In this document: in pieces, positions 17,586 to 25,763 of the stretch
Layout: the number at the start of each line of letters is the position of its first letter
How positions within the stretch are numbered: the stretch's first letter is position 1
Origin: Chryseobacterium sp. JJR-5R
Lineage (GTDB): Bacteria; Bacteroidota; Bacteroidia; Flavobacteriales; Weeksellaceae
DNA: 64,000 nt
NCBI RefSeq assembly: GCF_034047335.1
Contig: NZ_CP139137.1
Span: forward strand, 1,612,001-1,676,000
Reading direction: 5' to 3'
Translations under genes and position numbers: made by a program
Notes under the pieces: model-generated
Database searches by the model: none
Told to the model about the DNA's origin: nothing
Seen by the model: only the letters and a program-made list of their open reading frames with translations

Positions 17586-17615
17586 AAATCCCCAACATTT
17601 TCTTATTGGGGATTT
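17586..17615. terminator. terminator after the HxlR gene
   Basis: AAATCCCCAA (17586-17595) pairs with TTGGGGATTT (17606-17615) over 10 bp with a ten-base loop. It stands between the HxlR gene and the decayed radC on the opposite strand and can serve both. Confidence 0.75.
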
Positions 17616-17651
17616 ACTTTAATGTTGCAAGTTTCGCTTAAACAAGTTGTT

Positions 17652-18021
17652 TTAAAAAGCTTCTGTTTTTTTAATGCTCTGCGTAATTTTCAGATCTTCG
17701 GCAGAAGGTTTCAAATTTCCGGAGGGATGATTGTGTGCGAGTATCACAGCTGAAGCGTTACAAAGCAGTGCCGCCTGCAAGATGATACGAACATCGACAA
17801 CCGTGGAAGAAATTCCCGATTCAGAAATTTTTCTTATCCCTAAAACTTTGTGAGCCTGATTTAAATATAAGGCAAAAAATGATTCTCGGTTAATCTATTT
17901 CATCACGGTCAAAGTGCTGACGGAATACATCCACTGCGTCCCGCGAACTACTAACTAATTTTTCAGAATTTCCTTTTCTGGAATAACTTAATTTTATCTC
18001 GTTGACAATATTGAATTTCAT
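17652..18021 (-). pseudogene. RadC-like JAB-domain gene, frameshifted and truncated
   Basis: Translated by hand on the minus strand. One frame from ATG 18021 gives NEIKLSYSRKG...VFRQHFDRDEID then a stop. A second frame continues as RESFFALYLNQAHKVLG, SGISSTVVDVRIILQAAL and HNHPSGNLKPSAEDL, the JAMM metal motif, then stops after KTEAF. Homologues go on with a LLDHlI segment that is missing here. So the gene has one frameshift and lost its C-terminus. RadC-like proteins of this short type are common in Bacteroidota mobile elements. Confidence 0.8.
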
Positions 18022-18081
18022 AAAGGTCGCTCTTGTACGGCAGAGACTTGCATTTCCCGTACTTAACTTTTAAATTTGTAG

Positions 18082-19155
18082 TTAATTCATGATTAAAGTT
18101 TCTGCGCCAGATCGGGCAAAATTTTCACACAGGTCAAAAGCTTTTTGAGACTTTAATTGTGCAGTTCCGTCCAATACAATGGACTGCAGTTTGGCTTCAT
18201 TATCCTTGTAATTTCTGACATTCTGAAAGTAGCCTGTAACAGCATTGTAAGCACCAAACAAAGTTCCTTTAGTTGTTTCCATTTGTTGGCTTTCGCTGAT
18301 CATCGCGTAGGCAAAAGCATCATCAACGGTGTTTTTAAATACGGTTGACAGATCATCAATATTGCCTTTTTGCAAATGGTGTAAGGTTTCTTTATTATGA
18401 CAAAGTGCCAACTGAATCAGTCTTTTCATCTCGTCATCACCGACCTTTATTTTTGCCCAATGATTAAACGTGCTTTCCAATTCATTACTCAATTTATTCG
18501 CTAATCCCATGACCTTGTAGGCATCGTCTAAACGCTGTTTTGCTCCTGCGGTATGTCTGATCCGCACCACATTGCTCATATTTTTTAGTGAAGCGTTTAA
18601 AGTATTTTGACAGACAATGCGAACAGGGGTAAATGCGGCGGTGATGCTTCCGCTCCCATCGTGGGAGGTGGTCAGGAAAATATATTTTTCCGTAATATCG
18701 TCACCATTTCCAACACGGATATAATCGGGCAATTTAGCCGTGATAAAAATGCGTTCCCCATTTCCCAAAGCCCCTGCAGTCTCGTACAAAATTCCATTAT
18801 TACCGCCTACTATAGCATCAAAAAATGAAAAGGCTTCACGGTTTTGTACGATATGGTAGTCTCTACCGACCACGCCTAAAACGGTGTTGTTATCGGTGCG
18901 GATATTGGCAAAGTAGTTGGGAACATCCAATTCTGAATCGATCATTTCTATTCCGTTGGTATTTTCGATAATGCCTGCACCTTTTGTAAATAGGGGAGAT
19001 TTTTCGACCTCGTAGTCAAGTCCTGCAAATTTGATGGCATCTTCACTTGTAGGATATTCCTGTACGATCTGCCCCAAGTTGTGCCATGCTTTTTCCTTTA
19101 CGCTGAAAAATGAATATTTTCCTGTTCTTTTGTTGAAATTTAAATGATGTGCCAT
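18082..19155 (-). CDS. DUF932 phage/plasmid-type protein
   Basis: A 357-residue protein of the DUF932 (TIGR03299) family, recognised from KAWHNLGQIVQEYPTSEDAI, RDYHIVQNREAFSFFDAIVG, ITAAFTPVRIVCQNTLNASL and the C-terminal GTLFGAYNAVTGYFQN. Members occur beside ssb and radC on plasmids and integrative elements; the biochemical role is unknown. It starts 41 bases after the ssb reading frame ends, so the two are probably one transcript. The gene appears intact in a neighbourhood of broken ones. Confidence 0.85.
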   Translation of the reverse strand: MAHHLNFNKRTGKYSFFSVKEKAWHNLGQIVQEYPTSEDAIKFAGLDYEVEKSPLFTKGAGIIENTNGIEMIDSELDVPNYFANIRTDNNTVLGVVGRDYHIVQNREAFSFFDAIVGGNNGILYETAGALGNGERIFITAKLPDYIRVGNGDDITEKYIFLTTSHDGSGSITAAFTPVRIVCQNTLNASLKNMSNVVRIRHTAGAKQRLDDAYKVMGLANKLSNELESTFNHWAKIKVGDDEMKRLIQLALCHNKETLHHLQKGNIDDLSTVFKNTVDDAFAYAMISESQQMETTKGTLFGAYNAVTGYFQNVRNYKDNEAKLQSIVLDGTAQLKSQKAFDLCENFARSGAETLIMN

Positions 19156-19196
19156 GATGTTAATATTTAATTGTTAGATAATTGTATTTGATGATC

Positions 19197-19646
19197 TTAA
19201 AATGGTAGGTCATCATCTTTTTCGCTGTCGTTGGAATTAGAATTAGAATTAGAATTAGAAATTTCCTTCTTATCTTTTTTATTCGATTCAGTAAACTTAT
19301 TTTCAGTTCGTTAACTACTGCTGTGGACTTTGATCTGTGAGGTGTGGAAATTCAGACCTGCATGGGGTTCTCCGTCTTTTCCTAGCCATGCAGAGGTGTA
19401 GGCTCTTCCGCTTAATTCTACCAAAGTCCCTTTTGTTAAAAAGTCTGCAACTTTTGGAGAGATCCAGTAGGCACATTCAAAATAGGTGGTCTGTTCGATC
19501 CTTTCGCCCTGTTTGTTGCGATAATTGTCATTCGTAGCAATTGAAAAATTAACTACCTGTTTTTCATTTGGCAAGTTGCGCACTTCCGCATCCCTTGTCA
19601 GTCTTCCGATAATGTTCATAACCGTAGGTTTTTGAAGATTGTACAT
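19197..19646 (-). pseudogene. ssb: single-stranded DNA-binding protein with in-frame stop before the acidic tail
   Basis: Codons 1-111 give the SSB OB fold (MNIIGRLTRDAEVRNL, NFSIATNDNYRNKQGE, FECAYWISPKVADFLTKG, AGLNFHTSQIKVH). TAA at 19313-19311 is codon 112. Translation in the same frame continues as RTENKFTESNKKDKKEIS, a run of SN dipeptides encoded by a hexanucleotide repeat, and then DSEKDDDLPF, the canonical SSB C-terminal tip, ending at TAA 19199-19197. The tip recruits partner proteins, so the stop leaves a DNA-binding core without it. ATG 19619 is an equally good start. It is either a mutation, a sequencing error or recoding. Confidence 0.85.
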
Positions 19647-20033
19647 TTTGATTTGTTCTCAATCTCTTCTCCGTCCTTCCTCTGAAAGCCCTTTGGGCTT
19701 CGCTGAATATTTTTCAAAAGAAAAACCGGAAAAAAGAAAGCAGATAATCTTAGCGGGCAAAGGGGAAAGCCAAAAGGAAACGGAATAATTGGAGGGTACC
19801 TTTAGGGAGGACACCGTTTATGCCGTAGTCTTTTGGCTGGGTGAAGAAATGGATGACCGATATACCTTAGCTGCCTTTTTACCGGTTTATTTTGAGAATA
19901 TTTAGTTCAAAAATGTCACCTGTGCAAAATCCAGTAATACATTCTAACGTTGAATTTTTGGTGATATAGTAGTAGAGATCCTTTTTTCTATTTCAACATT
20001 GTGAGATACTATTCAAATATCTAACTTTGAGGT
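19647..20033. other. gene-free stretch (387 bases)
   Basis: A plus-strand frame of about 38 codons, ending at TAG 19903-19905, reads VVFWLGEEMDDRYTLAAFLPV and may be the tail of a lost gene; I do not recognise it. The right end holds the promoter-like pair described separately before the kinase gene. Confidence 0.35.
19999..20029 (+). promoter_or_regulatory. flavobacterial-type promoter overlapping the kinase start
   Basis: TTG (19999-20001), a 20-base spacer and TAACTTTG (20022-20029) fit the Bacteroidota -33/-7 consensus TTG-N17-23-TAnnTTTG. ATG 20034 lies only four bases after the -7 box, so either the mRNA is leaderless or translation begins at ATG 20061 or 20067. Confidence 0.5.
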
Positions 20034-21527
20034 ATGGAAGGAAACACACAGTTACCGAAAATGCAAATGTCTGTTTTGAGTCCAATAGAAGAAAAACAGG
20101 CGATTCTTGCTGCAATTATTGCATCCACAGATGATGCGATTATCAGCAAAACCCTTGAAGGAATTATAACCAGTTGGAATCCTGCCGCGATTAAGATGTT
20201 TGGTTATACCGAAGAGGAAGCTATAGGTCAACATATTTCCCTCGTGATTCCTGATGATAGATCAGATGAAGAAAATTTTATTATCAGCCAAATTAAAGCT
20301 GGAGTAAAAGTTGAACATTTCGAGACTGTCAGAAAGACGAAGAATGGCAAATTTATTTCCTTGTCATTGACTATATCTCCAATCCTAGATGTTGACGGAA
20401 AAGTTATTGGTGCTTCAAAAATAGCCCGTGATATCTCGGAACGGAAAATAGCTCAGGAGAAACAGGCTATGCTTGCATCCATTGTTGCTGCCTCAGACGA
20501 TGCAATCATTAGTAAAACGTTACAGGGAATTATTACCAGCTGGAATCCGGCAGCGGAGCGTTTGTTTGGCTTCACAGAGGAGCAAGCCATCGGTAAACAT
20601 ATTTCATTGATTATTCCTGATGACCGCCTAGATGAAGAAACCTACATTATTGGAGAAGTCAGCAGAGGTGTAAAAGTTGACCACTTTCAAACGATCCGTA
20701 AAACAAAAGACGGCAAATTAGTGCCGCTTTCTTTGACGGTGTCCCCGGTCATCAATGAACATGGTAATATCATTGGAGCTTCTAAGATAGCAAGAGACAT
20801 TAGCGCAGAACAGGCTACGCAACAGGAAACAGCCAGGCTGTATGAGCATCTGAAAGTACTTAATGCAAAAAAAGATGATTTCATAGCACTTGCAAGCCAT
20901 GAACTGAAAACACCTCTCACAAGCATGAGCGCTTATTTACAACTTCTTGCAAGGCTGGAAACAGATGCGAAAAATAAAACATTTGTGGATAAGCTGCAAT
21001 ATCAGCTTAAAAAGCTTTCTTCACTTGTAGATGATCTGCTGGATGTTTCTAAGATCGAGGCAGGTAAAATACATTTTGCTAAAGAAGATTTTGATCTTCG
21101 GGAGGTTGTCGAAGAAGCTGTCGATATGATCGTTCATTCAAATCCCGGCTATAGTATAACTTTTGAGTGTCTAAGTTCCAAATGTACCATCACTGGTGAT
21201 TCGCACAGAATCGAACAGGTCGTTATTAATCTTCTTACCAATGCTATCAGGTATTCACCCGATAGTAACAGTTTAAAAGTATTTCTGATCGAAGAAGATG
21301 ATCAAATAAAAGTAGGTGTAGAAGATTACGGAATTGGCATAGCACAAGAAAAGCTTCAAAACATTTTTTCCAGATATTACCGTGTTGATAGCGGCAACGG
21401 TAAAGTTTCAGGTTTAGGTATCGGCTTATATATCTGCAATGAGATTATATGCCGACACAACGGAAAAATATGGGCAGAGAGCACCTTGGGTAAAGGCAGT
21501 ACATTTTGGTTTACATTACCACGCTGA
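20034..21527 (+). CDS. cytoplasmic PAS-PAS sensor histidine kinase
   Basis: A 497-residue kinase without membrane segments. Two PAS domains (about 22-135 and 145-258) are close duplicates: both contain DDAIISKTL-GIITSWNPAA, IPDDR, VRKTK- or IRKTK-type and IGASKIARDIS segments. Next come a HisKA domain with phospho-acceptor His289 in ALASHELKTPL and an HATPase with NLLTNAIRYSPD, EDYGIGI and GLGIGLYI boxes. No response regulator lies beside it, so it is an orphan. PAS domains of this kind often sense redox or light through a bound cofactor; the signal is unknown. ATG 20061 is an alternative start. Confidence 0.9.
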   Translation: MEGNTQLPKMQMSVLSPIEEKQAILAAIIASTDDAIISKTLEGIITSWNPAAIKMFGYTEEEAIGQHISLVIPDDRSDEENFIISQIKAGVKVEHFETVRKTKNGKFISLSLTISPILDVDGKVIGASKIARDISERKIAQEKQAMLASIVAASDDAIISKTLQGIITSWNPAAERLFGFTEEQAIGKHISLIIPDDRLDEETYIIGEVSRGVKVDHFQTIRKTKDGKLVPLSLTVSPVINEHGNIIGASKIARDISAEQATQQETARLYEHLKVLNAKKDDFIALASHELKTPLTSMSAYLQLLARLETDAKNKTFVDKLQYQLKKLSSLVDDLLDVSKIEAGKIHFAKEDFDLREVVEEAVDMIVHSNPGYSITFECLSSKCTITGDSHRIEQVVINLLTNAIRYSPDSNSLKVFLIEEDDQIKVGVEDYGIGIAQEKLQNIFSRYYRVDSGNGKVSGLGIGLYICNEIICRHNGKIWAESTLGKGSTFWFTLPR

Positions 21528-21684
21528 AATTGACTATTTTTTATTGGACAAGTTGGGGGTACTGCATGACCCTTAGCATTCTTCCCGTAATGTTCATATT
21601 TGTTGTTTGATTCTCCAGAGCAAATGACTGCCAAATGAAGCCAATCATTTTGGTGTACGTCAAAATTATAATTCATAGAATATC

Positions 21685-21719
21685 TTGATAGTTTCTAATC
21701 TAGAATAATGCTAAATTTG
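21685..21719 (+). promoter_or_regulatory. possible promoter before the DUF1016 gene
   Basis: TTG (21685-21687) and TAAATTTG (21712-21719), spacing 24, slightly longer than the usual 17-23. ATG 21725 follows the -7 box by five bases, implying a leaderless or nearly leaderless message, as at the kinase gene just upstream. Confidence 0.35.
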
Positions 21720-21724
21720 TGATT

Positions 21725-22789
21725 ATGCATCCATTGTCGTCCAACCTTTATAGCTCCGTTAGGTATTTAATTGAAAATGCTAAAAGTAAAATCGTCCGAA
21801 ATATTAATATGACGATGATCATGACCTATTTTCAAATAGGTGAAATTATTGTTGAGGATGAACAAAGCGGAAAAGGTAGAGCCGAATATTCAAAAGAGAC
21901 GCTTAAAAATCTCAGTAAACAGCTTATAGAAGAATTCGGAAGAGGATACTCGGTTGACAATCTTCAGTGGATGAGGAAATTTTATTTAATGTTCCAAAAG
22001 AGAATTTCTGATGAAATAAGCGAAGATTCCGGAAAATACGAAACACCGTCTCGTATTTCTTTGGAGGATTCAAATTATGAAACACCGTCTCGTAATTCTG
22101 TATTTACATTATCATGGTCTCATTACATTCAGCTGATGAAAATTGAAGATGAAAATGAGAGAAATTTTTACGAAATAGAGTCCACTCAAAACAATTGGAG
22201 TGTCAGAGAACTTACAAGACAATTTAATTCGGCACTATACGAAAGATTGGCACTAAGCAAGGATAAAGAAGGTGTTACGCAATTGGCCCAAAAAGGTCAA
22301 ATTGTCGAAAAGCCAACAGACCTGCTCAAAAGTCACTATGTTTTGGAATTTCTGGATTTGAAGCAGGATCACCGTTACTCTGAAAGTGATCTGGAAACAG
22401 AGATTATCAATAAGCTGGAGCATTTTATGTTGGAATTGGGCAAAGGTTTCTTATTTGAGGGAAGGCAACGCAGGTTCACTTTCGAAGATGACAGTTTTTT
22501 TGTAGATCTGGTTTTTTACAACCGGTTGCTTAAATGCTTTGTGCTGTTTGATCTGAAGATCGGTAAACTGACCCATCAGGATATCGGACAAATGCAGATG
22601 TATGTCAACTATTACGACAGGAAAGTGAAGCTGGAAGAAGAAAATCCTACAATTGGGATCATTCTCTGTAAGGAAGAAAACAAAACCGTGATACAATTTA
22701 CACTACCCGAAGACAACAATATCATTTTTGCTAAAGAGTATAAGGCTATTCTTCCAAGTAAGGAAGAACTAAAAAAACAAATTGGATAA
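21725..22789 (+). CDS. DUF1016/YhcG-type PD-(D/E)XK nuclease domain protein
   Basis: About 354 residues. The N-terminal DUF1016_N domain shows GEIIVEDEQSGKGRAEYS, LKNLSKQLIEEFGRGYSVDNL and FTLSWSHYIQLM. The C-terminal nuclease domain shows VDLVFYNRLLKCFVLFDLKIGKLTHQDIGQM, with the catalytic D...DLK (usual E-x-K replaced by D-x-K). A short duplicated segment with YETPSR occurs twice around residues 100-120. Such proteins are frequent in defence islands and mobile elements and may act on DNA or recombination intermediates; the role here is unknown. The GTG at 21719 is an alternative start. Confidence 0.85.
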   Translation: MHPLSSNLYSSVRYLIENAKSKIVRNINMTMIMTYFQIGEIIVEDEQSGKGRAEYSKETLKNLSKQLIEEFGRGYSVDNLQWMRKFYLMFQKRISDEISEDSGKYETPSRISLEDSNYETPSRNSVFTLSWSHYIQLMKIEDENERNFYEIESTQNNWSVRELTRQFNSALYERLALSKDKEGVTQLAQKGQIVEKPTDLLKSHYVLEFLDLKQDHRYSESDLETEIINKLEHFMLELGKGFLFEGRQRRFTFEDDSFFVDLVFYNRLLKCFVLFDLKIGKLTHQDIGQMQMYVNYYDRKVKLEEENPTIGIILCKEENKTVIQFTLPEDNNIIFAKEYKAILPSKEELKKQIG

Positions 22790-23157
22790 TCATCACAAAA
22801 ATCATAGTAGCAGTGTCGTCAAAAATGCTTTTTATTCTTCAGGAAAAAATAATTGAATTTGCAAGAATTATTACACCACATTAGATTTTACTACTCAAAA
22901 AAATTCAATAATAAAAATAACTTCTATAACATTGTAAGTTCCGCAATTTTTTTTAATCCTCTACAAAAGTGTTCGATAATTCCACCTCCGGGGTCCACTT
23001 CAAAAGTAAAGCCGGAAGAACCGGCTTTATTGAATTAAGGATGTGATCTAGAGTTCAGCAACATTTCATCCACTGTTTTGAGCTACTTTCAAAACAGTGA
23101 TGTCGTCATATCCTGAATAACTTACTCTGAAAATTACGTAGATAAGTATACTGCGAT
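22790..23157. other. gene-free stretch (368 bases) with two hairpins
   Basis: No gene is recognised. It holds a GCCGG-AAGAA-CCGGC hairpin with A and T flanks (23008-23028), probably a terminator, and a second perfect 11-bp inverted repeat, CACTGTTTTGA (23071-23081) with TCAAAACAGTG (23089-23099). The latter could terminate the esterase-like gene on the minus strand. Confidence 0.5.
23008..23028. terminator. short GC hairpin, terminator
   Basis: AAAGCCGG and CCGGCTTT enclose a five-base loop and lie downstream of the DUF1016 gene; A and T flanks allow use in both directions. Confidence 0.6.
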
Positions 23158-24165
23158 TTACTCTATCGCTGAAAAAATTGTAGTGATGATCTGTGTACGG
23201 GTCTCAATATAGCGTTTTGCTTCCGGAGAAGAAGGACTGTTATTCTCAATGCCGTGTGGTACTCCATTCAAAACTAAAAGGTCAGTCTGCACTCCAGATG
23301 ATATTAGACGGTTAGCATAATCAATATCTTCATTCACAAACAAATCCAAAGAGCCAACAGTGATAAATGTCCGTGGCAAACCGCTTAAATCCGTTGCCAT
23401 ACTTGCAGAGTAGTAAGGCATTTCTTCAGCAGGAATTTCCTTGCCTCCCTTTAACATCTGCCATGCAAGCTGATTAAATTCAGGAAGCCAAATAAATTCA
23501 CCTGCAAAAGGATTGTGGTACAAAGAATGTTCTGATCCAGTACGATAATCTAACATTGGAAACGTTAATATTTGACCTATAAGATGATAGATTCCTAAAT
23601 CACGAACTTTTAAAGCCAGACGGGCCGCCAATCCGCCACCTGCACTTTCGCCCATAATGATCACCTTCTTTTTATCAAAACCCAACTCATCGGCATTATC
23701 GAATACATATGCTAACCCGTGATAGGCATCATTGATATCTGCAGGATAAGGATCTTCACCTGCCAGACGGTATCCTACACTGATTACAACCGCACCGGTT
23801 TCGTTGGCAAGGTCAAATAAAGACTGATTTTGTTGACGGGAATTACCTATTAGATATCCACTTCCGTGCATGAAGTAAATGACAGGAATCTTGCCTTGCG
23901 TTTTCACTTCAGGATAAAATGTATAAAGATCAACCGCGGGCTGGCTGTCATTTTGTGGTGCTACAAGTTGACCACTTGGTGAAGGAGAGTTAGACAAACT
24001 TGCGACTAATAGATCCGAATTTAGTTTTGACAGTAAAGTTTTAGTTTGTTCCGGTTTATTGATATCCAGCAGCAAAAATTGTTTCGCAATATCTGCATAT
24101 GCGTCAGATGTTGTAATATGCTGAAAATCTTTGGCGAATAAATGAGTCGTTTTGGAATTTGTCAT
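23158..24165 (-). CDS. alpha/beta hydrolase of the HSL (lipase-like) family
   Basis: 335 residues from ATG 24165; the frame opens upstream to 24213 but the extra part is unlike the family. The oxyanion-hole motif appears as FMHGSGY, the nucleophile Ser174 lies in GESAGGG, and NEDIDYA and GVPHGIE carry the likely acid and catalytic His. This is the hormone-sensitive-lipase/acetyl esterase family, usually cytosolic, cleaving short-chain esters. It is divergent from the MerR gene at 24289, with a 123-base spacer, so MerR control is possible. The substrate is unknown. Confidence 0.8.
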   Translation of the reverse strand: MTNSKTTHLFAKDFQHITTSDAYADIAKQFLLLDINKPEQTKTLLSKLNSDLLVASLSNSPSPSGQLVAPQNDSQPAVDLYTFYPEVKTQGKIPVIYFMHGSGYLIGNSRQQNQSLFDLANETGAVVISVGYRLAGEDPYPADINDAYHGLAYVFDNADELGFDKKKVIIMGESAGGGLAARLALKVRDLGIYHLIGQILTFPMLDYRTGSEHSLYHNPFAGEFIWLPEFNQLAWQMLKGGKEIPAEEMPYYSASMATDLSGLPRTFITVGSLDLFVNEDIDYANRLISSGVQTDLLVLNGVPHGIENNSPSSPEAKRYIETRTQIITTIFSAIE

Positions 24166-24288
24166 AATTGGTTTTTTAAAGTTAATAACAAAAATAAATA
24201 GATCATCATACACTCACAACCATAGACTATACTCTACACTTTAAATTTTATGAAAATTTTATATTTTTGCTTACCAAAAACTTTATCT

Positions 24289-24651
24289 ATGCTCATCAAT
24301 GAATTATCTAAAAAAACTGGATTAACAATATATACGATTCGATACTATGAAAATTTAGGGCTAATAGCGGGTTGTAGGAACGAGGAAGTAAAAAGCAACA
24401 ATTATAAAGATTACAATAACGATGTCGTGGAAAGGATAAAAATTATCAAAGATGTGCAAGGAATAGGCTTCACTCTTGCGGAGATAAAAAAAATGTTTGA
24501 TGATTGCTATGGCGGTAACCTTAGTGGTAAGGAACGGATTGACCTATTTAATAATAAGATCCAAGAGATAGAAATTAAGATCAAGCATTTCAGAGAGATA
24601 AGATCCCGTCTTATCTGTATTATGAAAAATATGGAGAATATTCCAGAATGA
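24289..24651 (+). CDS. MerR-family transcriptional regulator
   Basis: ATG 24289 starts the canonical MerR N-terminus (LINELSKKTGLTIYTIRYYENLGLI), followed by a wing and a dimerisation helix (ERIKIIKDVQGIGFTLAEIKKMF, then a helix with FNNKIQEIEIKIKHFREI). The 120-residue protein ends without a cysteine metal-binding loop, so a metal-ion sensor role is less likely than a small-molecule or stress one. A TATTTTTG -7-like box (24262-24269) lies 19 bases upstream. Its likely partner is the divergent esterase gene; this is inferred from context. Confidence 0.85.
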   Translation: MLINELSKKTGLTIYTIRYYENLGLIAGCRNEEVKSNNYKDYNNDVVERIKIIKDVQGIGFTLAEIKKMFDDCYGGNLSGKERIDLFNNKIQEIEIKIKHFREIRSRLICIMKNMENIPE

Positions 24652-24691
24652 AGGGATTACGTAGACATAAAATTACAATTGAAAGATGTTA

Positions 24692-25042
24692 TTAATCTTC
24701 CTTGATCTTTTCACGGTGGCTTTTTCCCCAATCAATCATTGAAGTGATCATATTTTGTAAAGTATCGCAATAATTTGAAGTGGTATATTCAACACTTGGA
24801 GGTGAGGCATCGTAAACGCGTCTGATGATTAATTTGTTCAGCTCCAATTCCTTGAGTTCCTTGGATAAAACTTTACTGGTAATACCATTGACGCTTCTTT
24901 GTATTTCTCTAAAACGGCTTTTGCCTTGATGGACAGCCACGAGTATTGGCAGTTTCCATTTTCCGCTAATCACATATAGGGAGTCCTGTAAATGTTTTAT
25001 CTGCTGTTCAGTGTCTGCATTATCCGCTTGTATATCTGGCAT
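24692..25042 (-). CDS. HxlR-family transcriptional regulator (second)
   Basis: A 116-residue winged-helix protein with the HxlR pattern: LYVISGKWKLPILVAV, FREIQRSVNGITSKVLSKELKELELN and SVEYTTSNYCDTL. Its N-terminus lacks the cysteine found in the first HxlR protein, although a Cys occurs near residue 95. It is divergent from the decayed NmrA-SDR copy at 25105 across 62 bases, so it probably once regulated that pair. Confidence 0.85.
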   Translation of the reverse strand: MPDIQADNADTEQQIKHLQDSLYVISGKWKLPILVAVHQGKSRFREIQRSVNGITSKVLSKELKELELNKLIIRRVYDASPPSVEYTTSNYCDTLQNMITSMIDWGKSHREKIKED

Positions 25043-25104
25043 CTTTTAGAAAACTGGTGTGTTAAGTAAATCAATTATCCTGTAAATTTACAAAAATATT
25101 TATT

Positions 25105-25390
25105 ATGAGAAAGGAACAGTTAATATTGGTAGCAGGTGCATCAGATACTCAACGAGGAGCTGTCATTGATGCGTTTTGGCTAAGGGCATAGCGGTCAAAG
25201 CTAGTGGCATAAAGGTCTTGAGGAACATCCGACGTGCGGCTCGTTGTTGGAGGAATTTCCTGCGAAATGTATAGGTACGCCCGAAGATATTGCAGGTCTG
25301 GTTGAGTTTCTGCACAGCCAAAATGCAAGCTTTATCACAGGCTGCGACATCCTCATCGATGGAGGTTACGTTGCATATTTGGCTTCCTAA
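25105..25390 (+). pseudogene. decayed NmrA-SDR gene pair collapsed into one fragment
   Basis: The first about 24 codons (RKEQLILVAGASDTQRGAVID) match the NmrA start at 14660. After a short scrambled stretch with stops, the sequence continues as the SDR C-terminus: EEFPAKCIGTPEDIAGLVEFL, then SFITGCDILIDGGYVAYL and TAA at 25388-25390, parallel to 16390-16537. At DNA level the 3' half tracks the copy at 16.3-16.5 kb closely. An internal deletion removed about 1.6 kb. It lies beside its own divergent HxlR gene and ends in its own terminator, so this was once a second complete module. Confidence 0.8.
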
Positions 25391-25763
25391 AGTCGTCAGT
25401 CAAGTACCAGTCCATAACCAGCTGTATCGATACTTGGCTTGCCATCGCCCGACCTGCTACTCATGATCAGGTCGGGCTTTATCTTTCTATGAGAACTCTC
25501 CAGAACGTGATCAGGTTTTGTCGACGAACCGAATGTATCTGATAAAAATGATCGGTTTGATCAATGTGCTGCTTCATGCTTTATTCTTTTTATAGGCAGT
25601 TCATCCTTTTGTGGTTTCAAACTTATTGTAGTAACTGGTATCTCACAGGAAACCGGCCCTGAAAATTAAAATGCGACTAACTATCTTTGCCCTTTTAATT
25701 GTTTTGAATATTCATTAATTGATATTCGTGTAAGATTGTAACTTTAATTCTTGAGCATTTTAT
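25391..25763. other. gene-free stretch (373 bases)
   Basis: It contains the terminator at 25447-25480 that closes the decayed module, then AT-rich sequence before the AraC gene with no recognised gene and no clear -33/-7 pair. Confidence 0.4.
25447..25480 (+). terminator. terminator after the decayed NmrA-SDR copy
   Basis: GCCCGACCTG (25447-25456) pairs with CAGGTCGGGC (25468-25477), 11-base loop, followed by TTT. It is placed like the terminator after the first SDR copy. Confidence 0.75.

Noticed and set aside
15737..19646. Stop-codon reassignment explaining the TAG in the SDR and TAA in ssb
   Set aside because: The other genes in the window use both codons as ordinary terminators; mutation or sequence error is simpler.
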